Assembly: GCA_964017235.1 (NCBI GenBank)
Contig: OZ024938.1
Span: 46,784,332 to 46,848,331, forward strand
DNA: 64,000 nt
Source: Sabellastarte sp. h YS-2021
Lineage: Eukaryota > Annelida > Polychaeta > Sabellida > Sabellidae
Direction: 5' to 3'
Shown: positions 43,131-53,247 of the stretch, piece by piece
Position numbering within the stretch: position 1 is the stretch's first letter
Layout of the letters: every line of letters starts with the position of its first letter
The notes under the pieces: generated by a model
The model's database searches: none
What the model was told of the DNA's origin: nothing
Seen by the model: the letters and a program-made list of their open reading frames with translations, nothing else
Made by a program: the position numbers and the translations under genes

Positions 43131-45830
43131 TTATATATGCAAGGTCAAGTCAAAATAAGAGTGGAAAATCGGTTCCCAATGATAATTTTTGACTAAATGC
43201 TTCAATATATTTTCATCCACCAATTTATTAGAATGTATGCGAGATAAAGTATCAGCAATCCTATTTTCTTTACCAGCAATGTGTTCAATGATTAAATGAA
43301 CATCATATATTGCTGTGTAAAGCCAAATATTCCTTATGCACAGTGCCAGAAAAGGGTCCCTAGTCTTGCCATTTTTGACCACCTGGACAACGCTGTGATT
43401 GTCACAAAAAATTTTGACGCTTGAATGACGCCAGTGTTGACCCCAAACCCTCAAGGCCAACAAGACATTGAACATCTCCAGATGTACGATTGTTAGAACA
43501 AAGCCTGGTATCTCCCTCACTGGAGTCGCATATACACGATCTCTCCAGACTGCACCCAACCCAGTAAGGGATGCATCCAGGAATAGTGACTGGGTGTCAT
43601 CGACCGCGTTCTTTTCAATGAAGGTGATCCCATTGAATGAAGGGAGAAACTTAATAAACCAGTCTATATCTGCGTGAAAGGCCTTGTTTAAATAAATTTT
43701 TTGTTTATGACTACCTTCCCTAAATGTGGCCAAAATCCTATTAATAAACACTCGAGCCGGTTTCACTATCTTCTGTATGTATAAAAGTTTCCCCATCAAC
43801 GCCTGAAACTTGTTTTTAGACAGGTATTTTTGACCCCTGACCTTAACACACTCTGCATAAATATCCTGTAATTTTTCTTCGTTTATGGCCATTGTGTTAC
43901 TATCAAGATCAATGTCAATGCCCAAATATGTGAGGCGTTTGGTGGGGGGGGTGAGCTTCGCAATATTCAAGGGGAGGCCCAGCTCTTGCAACAGTGAACA
44001 TAATTTATCAAAAGCTACGTCTGCTTTAATTTTAGGTAAAACCGCTACATAATCGTCTATGTAGCAGTGAAGATTACAATAATCTCTCATGAAGTAAGCT
44101 ATGGAGTCTGATAATAATTGGAACGAAGCTGTCCCGAAGATCCAGCCGAACGCGACCGACTTATCCAGATAAAAACTGCCCTCCCACTTAATCCCCAACT
44201 TAAGGGCATCGACTGGGTCTACAGGTAGATTCCTGAAGGCTCGGGCCACATCTATTTTAAACATAACTGGGTCTTCCTTGATACTAACAATGTCTTGAAC
44301 AAAGTCATCAATAGAAGGTAGTTTCAGTACTAAAGGAGTACCATCAAATTTTTCTTTAGTTACCTGATCATTTAATGCATTACCCTGGGGGAATGAGAGG
44401 TCCATGATGACCCTTCTACTATCCCCATCCTTGGGTCGTGACATTAAAGGTGAACAGTGGAAGTCTTTAGAATCCACGCTATCAACAGGACCCAGCATGG
44501 CCCCCAAACTAATTTCTTTGTTCAAGTACTTCTGTATATCTTGTGGATACTGTCGAGCCGAAAAATGATTGGATACCTCTTGGTTATGCAACCTGTCTGG
44601 AGATATCAGGGACAGAGGGAAGCCAAATTTTATGTATTGAATTAATCTGTCATCTGGATAACCCTGCAATTGTCGCTCCCAAGCTGGGATATTCAGGCCT
44701 GATATCAAAGGAATTCTTGCCATGCGATAGTTAGGTAAGTTTGTATTCCTTATGATTGTTCCTATTCTTAAGCACTTATCTATCGAATCTATGGCTACAG
44801 GCAAACGATCCGGACCAATGAATCGAAAATCTGTACTGTCCAATGCCAGATGACCCACCTTCTTGGTTCGTATATTATAATCCGACAGATCGTGGTTGTT
44901 ACGCGGATTAACCCGAACGCGCTCCCTAATACAAGTCCCCATCTTGTCCTCAACAATACCATCAGTCAATGGTTGTGATTCGACCTTTATACTTTCATCA
45001 TCACTTTGTACATTAATATTTTCCATCTGATGTATAAGACCATCAATTACATACTGCATATATTTCACATACGAGCAACCATGGCGCTCCCAAGCTATTT
45101 TTTCTCTCATATATTCCCAATAGGCTTGCTTTGCCTCCTGCTTCAAATCCTTTGTGATAAACTGGAATTTTGAATCAGTTCGTATTAAAAAATAACCCCT
45201 TCCTACGACTTCCATGTACTGTTCAATATCCCTGTGCAAAATTTGTAATCTTATATCTCCCTTCTCCTGAAACCACCAGAAGAAACCCTGGAGGTCAGAT
45301 CCCTCTTCTCCATCTATATGCAATAGCTGCCGGTGGCGTTCGCCATGGTTACTCACAATGCGAAGCACAGTGTATGGTATACTATCGAAGTTTACCATCT
45401 GACTCCCCCACACTTTTGTTAGTTCTTCCCATGGCCCGTCCATGGAGATGGCAGCAAAGGACAATCTCAACTCACCCCAGGCATCAAAAACCCGAAATTT
45501 TTTGAACTCTGGTGCCCGACCATCACTGCTGCCACCCCCCTGGACAGCCCCAGACAATATATCATGCTGTAAATATTTAGCATTGTTCATATTACCGTAA
45601 TACATATTTTCACAACCATTATCATAAGCATTAGTATCATTTTTACACTCTTGCTTATTAACTAAATGCATTCTGTTCATATAAACACCACTTAATTGTT
45701 CATTATTGTTATCTTCATTTAATTTAACTTTATTGTCTGTAACTTTATACACATAGCTCTGTTTTGTCCTTGATTGTTCATTATTGTTATCTTCATTTAA
45801 TTTAACTTTATTGTCTGTTACTTTATACAC
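43131..45830 (-). CDS. Reverse transcriptase-RNase H ORF2 of the Ngaro-like element
   Basis: Open for 899 codons from a GTG at 45,830 (first ATG 45,680) to UAA at 43,131. RT motifs: VIMDLSFPQGNALND, VMFKIDVARAFRNLPV, GTASFQLLSDS, and catalytic CYIDDYVAVL near residue 588. RNase H: LFLDASLTG (near 750), a Glu in VHLEMFNVLLAL, IFCDNHSVV, and the final Asp in NRIADTLSR (near 860). It ends 40 residues later with no methyltransferase or integrase. About 490 residues before RT have no recognised fold. Residues 1-45 include a tandem duplication of 26 codons. The real start is uncertain: the frame is open back to the gag UAG, only 17 codons before the GTG. Confidence 0.88.
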   Translation of the reverse strand: MYKVTDNKVKLNEDNNNEQSRTKQSYVYKVTDNKVKLNEDNNNEQLSGVYMNRMHLVNKQECKNDTNAYDNGCENMYYGNMNNAKYLQHDILSGAVQGGGSSDGRAPEFKKFRVFDAWGELRLSFAAISMDGPWEELTKVWGSQMVNFDSIPYTVLRIVSNHGERHRQLLHIDGEEGSDLQGFFWWFQEKGDIRLQILHRDIEQYMEVVGRGYFLIRTDSKFQFITKDLKQEAKQAYWEYMREKIAWERHGCSYVKYMQYVIDGLIHQMENINVQSDDESIKVESQPLTDGIVEDKMGTCIRERVRVNPRNNHDLSDYNIRTKKVGHLALDSTDFRFIGPDRLPVAIDSIDKCLRIGTIIRNTNLPNYRMARIPLISGLNIPAWERQLQGYPDDRLIQYIKFGFPLSLISPDRLHNQEVSNHFSARQYPQDIQKYLNKEISLGAMLGPVDSVDSKDFHCSPLMSRPKDGDSRRVIMDLSFPQGNALNDQVTKEKFDGTPLVLKLPSIDDFVQDIVSIKEDPVMFKIDVARAFRNLPVDPVDALKLGIKWEGSFYLDKSVAFGWIFGTASFQLLSDSIAYFMRDYCNLHCYIDDYVAVLPKIKADVAFDKLCSLLQELGLPLNIAKLTPPTKRLTYLGIDIDLDSNTMAINEEKLQDIYAECVKVRGQKYLSKNKFQALMGKLLYIQKIVKPARVFINRILATFREGSHKQKIYLNKAFHADIDWFIKFLPSFNGITFIEKNAVDDTQSLFLDASLTGLGAVWRDRVYATPVREIPGFVLTIVHLEMFNVLLALRVWGQHWRHSSVKIFCDNHSVVQVVKNGKTRDPFLALCIRNIWLYTAIYDVHLIIEHIAGKENRIADTLSRIHSNKLVDENILKHLVKNYHWEPIFHSYFDLTLHI

Positions 45831-45850
45831 ATAGCTCTGTTTTGTCCTTG
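45695..45850 (-). repeat. 78-bp tandem duplication at the gag/pol boundary
   Basis: Unit starts at 45,695 and 45,773, two copies differing at very few positions, each 26 codons (core DNKVKLNEDNNNEQ). It keeps the reading frame and lies between the gag UAG and the first pol ATG. Confidence 0.9.
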
Positions 45851-45878
45851 CAGGTTGTCCAGGTGATCCTGCTGGCTC

Positions 45879-47156
45879 CTACCTTGCTGACACTGCCTTG
45901 ACCTCTTGTGATCTGACGTTCACACGAAAACTACATTTAAATTCTGGATGTGATGAAGTACGACCTTGTTTGGAACACAAGGAACAAATATGTCTGTAGA
46001 TACCGTGGTTACCTTCATTGCTGCACGATCCCTCATTGTAAAATTTGCAAATACGACTCTTCTGTCCGAAGGAAGACACATTCTGACCATTCATGACTGC
46101 AATTTGAGAGGAACTGACACGATTCAGGGCCCATTGTGTGGTATCATGCCATTGAAGCCTACCTTCCTCAACCTCTGTCATTGAGACAGCCCAGGCGGCC
46201 CTCACGGCTGGCCACGGCAAGGCTACGGAATCGTTCAGTGCCAACATCATCTGCTTGAGCACATGTCGCAGCAAGGTGTTATCGTCGATTTGCAAAGCAT
46301 TATTGAGCTGACCTACCGCCCACTGTTGCAGGTTCATCTCATCAAATGCCGGTTTCTTGCTGTTTGAAGAGGACACAAAGCCCTCATTGGGCCACCTCAC
46401 CTCAGGTCTACCCACTGGCATATCTGTTATATTATATCTACCAGATTTTTTTCTATGTAGAAAGCCCTTACCTTGCAGAACATCATGGTGTGATTGTGTT
46501 TCAAACTGGGCCAGAAGGTCAGAAACCGTGGACGCCACGTGAGGCATTGCCCTCAACCGCTCCAAACTGGGGACAATCGCGTCCTTGTCGTAGCCTCGCC
46601 TCTGCTCCTGCTCTGCTGGTGGTTTATAATTCCCAGGATATCTACTGTCCCGTGACTGAGGATGCAGTGAAGTTGGTGCTGGCATTCCTTCCCTGGCTGG
46701 CCACTTATAAGCATTAAGTAGGCTCGCATGAGGAGTGAGATCTCCCAACTTCTGAGCGCCAGGCGATGTGACCTTGGTCTGTGGTAGTTTGAAGGTCACA
46801 TTGTCCCTAGGTCCCGACTGAGGAGATGATGCTGGGGTTGAGGTGATAGTATTGTTCCGCTCCAGTCTTTCCAACCGCTTCATAACTTCCGAGTTTGACT
46901 GCTCCAGCCGGGCCAACACACTCAGTACTGTGTGATCTACAGAAGTTGACGACGCTGCTACAGTATGGGGCGGACTTGCTACAGAAGCTAACATGGATTG
47001 ACTATCGTCATTAAGGTACGAACCGTCTTTGCTATTCACCAAGTCCTTACTCTTGCCCTTTTTCACAGCCCCATTCTTCTTATTCTTGCCTGGTACAGGA
47101 GTTGCCTTCTTTTTCTTAGTCGTAGTTAATGGTGACTTCTTACTAGAAGCAGGCAT
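45879..47156 (-). CDS. Gag-like ORF1 of the Ngaro-like element
   Basis: 425 codons from ATG at 47,156 to UAG at 45,879-45,881. The N-terminus is very basic (PLTTTKKKKATPVPGKNKK), followed by a Ser/Thr/Pro-rich region with a short Leu-containing segment (VLARLEQSNSEVMKRLERLE). A Cys/His cluster near residues 370-408 (C-x7-C, H-x3-H, C-x2-C, then H-x4-C) is a putative RNA-binding zinc knuckle. By family analogy the product would coat element RNA in a ribonucleoprotein particle. The next ORF continues in the same register after the single UAG. Confidence 0.85.
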   Translation of the reverse strand: MPASSKKSPLTTTKKKKATPVPGKNKKNGAVKKGKSKDLVNSKDGSYLNDDSQSMLASVASPPHTVAASSTSVDHTVLSVLARLEQSNSEVMKRLERLERNNTITSTPASSPQSGPRDNVTFKLPQTKVTSPGAQKLGDLTPHASLLNAYKWPAREGMPAPTSLHPQSRDSRYPGNYKPPAEQEQRRGYDKDAIVPSLERLRAMPHVASTVSDLLAQFETQSHHDVLQGKGFLHRKKSGRYNITDMPVGRPEVRWPNEGFVSSSNSKKPAFDEMNLQQWAVGQLNNALQIDDNTLLRHVLKQMMLALNDSVALPWPAVRAAWAVSMTEVEEGRLQWHDTTQWALNRVSSSQIAVMNGQNVSSFGQKSRICKFYNEGSCSNEGNHGIYRHICSLCSKQGRTSSHPEFKCSFRVNVRSQEVKAVSAR

Positions 47157-47217
47157 TCTTTTGATTTAAAAACAACTAAAACAACTAAAACCATAAAATA
47201 ATTTGATTTTTCATTCA

Positions 47218-47421
47218 CTCTTTTTAACTTCTATCTGTAACCTTGTATGTCCTTCGATTGCAGAATCCAATATGATGGACCCTATCGTTTCATACGCTTC
47301 ATGAAGCGTGAAGTGACCTGCTATTGGTGGAGAACTACGAACCAGAACAGCAATAGTAAATTCTATTAAGGTCGACCATAAACTGACTGGACAGGCCCCT
47401 ATACAGGCCGTGTCGTACACA
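47218..47421 (-). repeat. Split direct repeat A1 (5' terminus)
   Basis: 204 bp, identical by eye to A2. Starts (minus) with tgtgtacgacacggcctg. Contains the 16-bp perfect palindrome acgcttcatgaagcgt at 47,294-47,309. It is open in the register of gag, but begins at GTG and ends at UGA (47,211-47,213), so coding is doubtful. Confidence 0.9.
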
Positions 47422-50170
47422 CTTACCTAAGGACATTATAGCTATCGATCATACACACCCCCAAACTTTACAAATCATTATTTGTAACTGTACTTCAGCT
47501 CTTCTACATTTAGGAAGACATTTGTTTGTGTCTGTACCACTTTCCCTTGTGCAACAAAGTGAATAACATTACAGATTAAGGTTAAAGTGAATAACAATTG
47601 TAAAGGTGCTGTGTAACACCTCGTTTTTTCAAGCATCTTAAATTTTATCTTTACTTACTCACTTAAGGTGAATAATAAGATATACAGAATGTATTTTACA
47701 TGTTAGCTATGTATCTAATTTCTTTGGGAGAATACAAAGGTAAAATTGCATTCAAATATTTGTACTGCCCCACTCAGGAACCTTAGAACTTGTGTATCAT
47801 TATTCTGGCAATTGATGTCAATGTATAATTCTGCAGTGGCAGTATTTACAACAGCTAGTGTGTATCTTGTACATCTCAACATATCATGTACACATTTCAA
47901 TTAGTCAGCCAGTGCCACAATAGCTTTTTAATTGAATATATTTCTTTGTGTATAAAAAGTAACAGGAAAGCATGACACAAAAGTAGTGGGCTTACTGTGG
48001 AGGAGAGTAAACCCCGCCAAACAAGTACATTGACAATGGTAACTAATACTCATCAGTGTTAAGGTGGACCTGAATGACACGAGTATTTTTTTCTGCAGAC
48101 TTCCTCAACAATGATACCTTGAAAACTTTCTCTGTCGACATTAGTTTAAGTTCTCACTTAAGTTTTAAGCACTTTGAGCTTAAGTATGAGCCTACTAAGA
48201 GGGTGACTTAGAATTTGTTTTCACTTTATTGGTGTGTTTTTCTCAGAAATCTGAAAAAAAGTTTGTTTGACAGGTTAAAATCTCAAAAGGGTTTTCTTCT
48301 TTTTTGTAAGTCTCAGTCATCACAAAATCTCTCAGACATGAAGTAAAACTCAGCTGGTGTTTTGCCTGAGACTTTAAGACAAAGCCTGCAAATGAATAGC
48401 AAAATTTTTGTACCTAAGGACAATCCTTTACTATGGTCTTATGGATAAGAAGAGAGATTCATTTAAAGGGAAAAATAAAGTTTCTTTGAATTTTGATTGG
48501 GGTAAATCTAAATTAGTATTATTAAGAATTAATACTGACTCGGTTAAAATTACTCAAAAACAATATAAATAATGCTCTGGATAATGCTTAACTACAGCTT
48601 TAAAATTGACTCCTTTTGTTGAGATAATTACTCTGAAAAGTTTGGTACTGTCCAAATTTATTCATATTTTTAGCAACTCCCTGTCTTTTAAAAAAAAAAC
48701 ATTTATTCAAAGATTAAACCCCACATTTCATTCATTTTCTTTAAAATAACGACCAAGATTAAACAAGATACTGTCTGTTTTTGCTACTTTAAAGGTAGTT
48801 TAAAATGGTAAATATACATGAACTTATCAGATCATTGAAAATAGGTTCAATGGGAGAATCATTTTTCTCGGATTCAATTCCAGTGGTTGGTATTAAGAAA
48901 AAAAAAGTATGGTAAAATTGACAACTGCTGTTTTGAAAACCAATGGTAGGTCACCCTATTTTCAAAAATAACAAATATTTGTTGGATTGTTGTGATAAAA
49001 GATAGCAATTACTGTGTGGAAAACATCATTGTTGTAGACACCCTGATATTATAAATAATTGTCTTTGGTACAATGCCAAGATTTATAAAAGAACCTCTTT
49101 TCCTGCAAATGGTGTGAAAATGAAAAATGTCGGTTGGAGATACAAGTGAGGCAAGTGGTAAAGTAGGTCCCATTGAATATCTAAAAATGTTATATTTTCA
49201 ACATTAACATGTTACAATTGCAGGTGGCAATTATTCTGTGTGTATTTTTATCTTAAAGAATATCAAGAAAAAGAATGAACATTTGTAAATTTCAATGTCA
49301 GTGGCTCACTTTCTAGGGTATTCTCTCTTAATGAATCCACCGCCAGATTTATATTCCGTAAGTGTTGAGATTATTTCAAGTTTATTTATTTACAGCAAAT
49401 TACACTCATGTTTGATTCTAGATAGTTTTTTTTCCTTTGCAGACGTCAGCACCCTCTTAGTGTTCTTATTCACAGTTGTAAATAACAAACAACTTGTATC
49501 TATGATACAGTATTATTACCAGTAACACTTCTAACACCAAAACTGAGCACAGCAAAAATGCTGCTTGTGTCAAAACAATAAAAATCAAACAAGCCACAAG
49601 GGACACTTTTTTACAAGAACACTAAACAGCTAAACCCATTTCAGCCACCCTTGGTTCATTATATCACCCAGTGTTCACACTCGGATGCACAGGTGCACTT
49701 TGTAGTATTAATTTGAGCTATCGACACTGTGAACAGAAAAAAAAGCATTGGGCGATATTAAGGCACTCCTTGTTGTTGCTGCAGACGACATTTCTCCTTT
49801 AATGGCGCGTAAATGAATTCTCGCCACACAAACTTGAACTGTGGAGTGGCAGAATGGGTAAAAGGGGAGGGGGAGAAAGATGTATGGTGAAGGCTGTGGG
49901 TTTGTGTGTTAATGTTTGAGTGTTTTCTCTTTGGCCAATAAGCTCAACTCTTTTTGAGTGCTGGCAGAAGTGGGAAAAGGTGACTTTGACTGTGTTTGGT
50001 TTTTCTCACCCCTTCCTTCAATGGGCAGGGGATGGATAATAATACTAATAATTTACAACAACACAACTTGATAAATGTAGTGGTCAGGGAACTGTTATAA
50101 GATGTACAATATATTTATTGAATACATGTACTACAGAGGGTGCACATGATTATTTTAAAGTGAGTTGTTT
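47422..50170. other. Intergenic stretch without recognised gene
   Basis: A/T-rich with no protein-like frame over 80 codons. The part 49,670-50,030 is less A/T-rich and less repetitive (for example gcgatattaaggcactcc and aatggcgcgtaaatgaattc). It resembles conserved noncoding DNA in texture only. Confidence 0.4.
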
Positions 50171-50350
50171 AAGTGGATATGTTTATTATACACAATTAAT
50201 GGTTGAAATACAGTACTGTATATATGATGGTGTTAATTTTCATTCATATTATACACAATTAATGGTTGAAATTAAGTGGATATGTTTATTATACACAATT
50301 AATGGTTGAAATACAGTACTGTATATATGATGGTGTTAATTTCATTCAGT
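50171..50350 (+). repeat. 103-bp tandem repeat with inner 24-bp repeat
   Basis: A 103-bp unit starts at 50,171 and recurs at 50,274. A sub-unit ttatacacaattaatggttg occurs three times (near 50,185, 50,249 and 50,288). Confidence 0.85.
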
Positions 50351-50972
50351 ATATCTTAATTGCAGAAATGTAGAATATAATTTGAAACCAAATAGCAAAT
50401 ATTATTCAGAAATTACCATTTAATAGAATGTGGTGGCTGATAGAGAAAACTTGTGCAAAGTAACTGGATATATCATCTGATCAAAATAAAGGGAAATGCA
50501 GTGATATTTGAATTCCAAGTACTTCAGACTGGAACCATGGAAAAGAAGATACTCCAAATCTCATGTTATGTAATGTATTTCTACATAAGTTTTACTGGTA
50601 AGTCCCTTGTTTCACTCATTACTTAACCAGTGAAATTCGTCACCAAGTGAAGTTCCTCACCTGTCTTAAAACTTACAAGGAGAAGAGCTTAGTAATGTGT
50701 TTTACAGCAAAATGGAACAAGTACTTACAACAGTAATGTATAACTCTGCAGAGAATGTTAATTGCGAATAGGTTTTAATATTGTCACAAAAATGCAAGTG
50801 AAGAACTAGAGTGGGTGACAATGAACTTGGGTAGCTGACCAGTAAAATTCGTCATCTGGTACAACAGGATTGCTTTGTCAACACCGCAAGGACATGCAAT
50901 GTCTATTTTTAAATCAATTAAACAAATGCTATTGTATGTATACAGGTATATTATGAAGAACCTTTAGTATAA

Positions 50973-51213
50973 TTTTTATTTATTTATTTATTTGGGGTTT
51001 TACGTCGCTTTCAACACTGTACAGGTCATATCACGACGGGTAGTTGGAAGGGCAGAGGAAACCAGTAGATACAGTTTGTTAGGGTTCTGTACTGTAAACT
51101 GCCGACCAACGGCAAGCAACTACCAGCTTTCCCACTTGAGGCCGTGCCGGGAATCGAACCCCGGCCTCAGAGGTGGGAGGCGAGAGTGTTACCACTCTGC
51201 CACCGTGGCCCCT
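50973..51213 (-). repeat. tRNA-derived SINE (family 1), near-complete, with target duplication
   Basis: Reverse-oriented copy: tail (ATTT)n and ggggttttacgtcgctttca at left, body, then B box gaatcgaacccc and A box gttaccactctgcc at right. A 12-bp direct repeat cctttagtataa flanks it (50,961-50,972 and 51,214-51,225). Well preserved, so relatively young. Confidence 0.92.
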
Positions 51214-51371
51214 CCTTTAGTATAAAATGCAAGTACATGTATTGGACTTTGCTGAATGGTGAAACTCATCGGCAAAGCATTTGTGTAGCTTTGAAACAAC
51301 TTTGTGTCATGCTGTTATGATTTTTGTAATATTTTCTTATTCATATATTTGTCAAAGTTGGGTCAAAGTTG

Positions 51372-51480
51372 AGGTTGTACGTCGCTTTTAAAGCCTAAGA
51401 TCATATTAGAACGAGTCCACAATGGCTCCCACATAAAAACTGGATTCAAACTCATGACAATAGATACTGCAACCTAGTGG
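51372..51480 (-). repeat. SINE relic
   Basis: On the minus strand a B-box-like gagtttgaatccag is followed by tgggagccattgtggactcg and a tail aaaagcgacgtacaac close to the family-1 tail. Diverged; ends approximate. Confidence 0.5.
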
Positions 51481-51839
51481 AGAGATGCCAATTTTTTACA
51501 ATTCGGGCAATGAACGCTCTATGTTCAGATTGCAGCAATGGTGGGGCTGGTGTTAGCACATTGATTTTCATCTTTAGAGGTCGTGGACTTAAATTTTGGC
51601 ATAATGTTTTAGACAAATTTCAGGTACAATGTGATGCTTTGTGGTTTCTAGTGCAGAACCATAACCAACTAGTGGCTATTGTTACCCCAAACTCAGTTAC
51701 CCCAAAGGGCATTTATGATATGATTTATGATATAGTACACACAATCCGAATAGTTGATGGCAAATACTAAAATCTTTATTACAAGACAAATCAGCACAAA
51801 CCAAGTCTGAAGGACGATAATTGTATGTTTTAAAAAATG

Positions 51840-52190
51840 CACCAACAGGGTAGTTTCATTACCCACCATTGTCCAGTCAATATATTAATGCGACTTTCAC
51901 CCTACAGACGGTGTTCCCCAGGGTTTACTTGGCAGTGGAACCGCCTCGCAGGACTCATTATATGTTCCGAGATTTGGTGTATCCCTAAGGTATCACGTGC
52001 ATGGCCACTGATAGGACATTGTGTGTAATCGTCAATAACAGTAGGGCGACAGTAGTACAAACTTTGGTCAACGAAGGCAATCTCCACTCCATTAACCTCA
52101 ACTCACCTTCGGTAGCCATTAGATGAACATGCGCTACAGAAACGAGAACGAGTCACAACCTTATATAAACCACGGACCATGCCTTCAGTT
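51840..52190 (-). promoter_or_regulatory. TATA-containing GC-richer island, possible promoter and first exon, or solo LTR
   Basis: On the minus strand TATATAA (52,167-52,161) is followed about 42 bp later by ATGGCTACCGAAG (ATG at 52,119) and a good donor GTGAGT (exon end 52,107). Base composition is clearly richer in G+C than its surroundings. A minus frame to about 51,902 stays open but matches no known family. A solo LTR is an alternative, because LTRs also carry TATA boxes; I could not find matching target duplications. Confidence 0.35.
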
Positions 52191-53042
52191 ACTGAACTGA
52201 ATTTTAATGATAGGTATCACTTAGTAAATAATACTTAATGGCTGACAGGTATGTGTTGTAATGTGTTGAAATATTACCGATGGCTTTGCCGTGGTACAGA
52301 AGCTATACACATACATCGGGCACAGGGAATTGATGGTCTATATGATATTTGGTACAGTTCCTCTCTTCACATAATAAGAAATGTTTTACTTTTATTGTTT
52401 AGTATTACAGTGATTTCAAACTACAAGCAAGGCTGTTTTTTTCCACAGCAATCGAGTTGTTCTTTGCAAGTTTAAAACGATGATGCCTTTGAAAGTTATA
52501 AAACACTGTGGCCATATAAATTACCTAAGTATCGGTTTAATCAGTTTTTTTATGATGATTAATCTTTGGAATGCCAGATTCAAAGATGTAAAAGCACCAT
52601 AAATCATTCATATAGCAGTGGAGCAACCTATATGACCTTCACCACTGAGATACTGGATGGTTGAAGAAATTCAATTGGCAAAGAATTAGAGAGCAGATTG
52701 GCTTTTTGTGACTTTGTCTGATACAGGTTAAGGAGGTGTGAAATACTATCATCGTTGAATTTTGTTTGATAATTTTACACAATTTTTATAGTAGGAAGGT
52801 CTTGGTCTGACATAGATTTGATTTAATTTTGGAAATGATCCTCATCCAATTCGGAATTTAGGATTTTTGGAAGGACTTTTTTTTATCATTATAATTTTAG
52901 CAATGGTTGAGGTCTTGGGCCTTGTTGGAGACATTTGTCCTCCGAGTCATATTGTCTTGAATTGTATGAGCGAATGAGCGAATGAGGTGACGGAAATTAA
53001 TTTCAAGTGAAATTTCACATTTTTATTTATCTATTGTATTTG

Positions 53043-53247
53043 CTGCCACGGTGGTGCAGTGGCAACACACTCACCTCCCAACTCTGTAGTCAGTGGGTTT
53101 AAACCTTGGAACCTATGTGGAACAGTAGGTAGTTTCCTACTAGTGGAAAGAACAACTGTATGTATGCGTTTCCTCTGCCCAGAAGACTACCCATCGTGAC
53201 ATGACCTGTACAGTGTTGACATCAATGTAAAACCCCAAATAAATAAT
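53043..53247 (+). repeat. tRNA-derived SINE (family 1), diverged
   Basis: A box-like gtgcagtggcaacacactc, B-box-like gtgggtttaaacc, a shortened body, and the tail gacctgtacagtgttgacat then aaccccaaataaataa. Confidence 0.8.

Larger units (their letters stand above)
41445..47421 (-). mobile_element. Ngaro-like tyrosine-recombinase retrotransposon, apparently complete
   Basis: Minus-strand order is A1 (47,421-47,218), gag-like ORF, RT-RNase H ORF, tyrosine recombinase ORF, B1 (42,131-41,987), A2 (41,988-41,785), a 195-bp spacer, and B2 (41,589-41,445). This A1-B1A2-B2 split-direct-repeat plan is diagnostic of the Ngaro/PAT branch of DIRS-type elements. No methyltransferase-like domain follows RNase H, which favours Ngaro. 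No LTR, DDE integrase or target duplication is seen, as expected. A1 equals A2 and B1 equals B2 by eye, and the long ORFs lack internal stops, so insertion looks recent. About 5,977 bp. Confidence 0.9.

Noticed and set aside
41445-47421. Interpretation as an LTR retrotransposon or integrated virus
   Set aside because: No LTRs, protease or DDE integrase; split direct repeats and a tyrosine recombinase fit Ngaro-like elements instead.
50171-50350. Possible CRISPR-like repeat array
   Set aside because: Only two units, no regular spacers, eukaryotic context; it is a simple tandem duplication.
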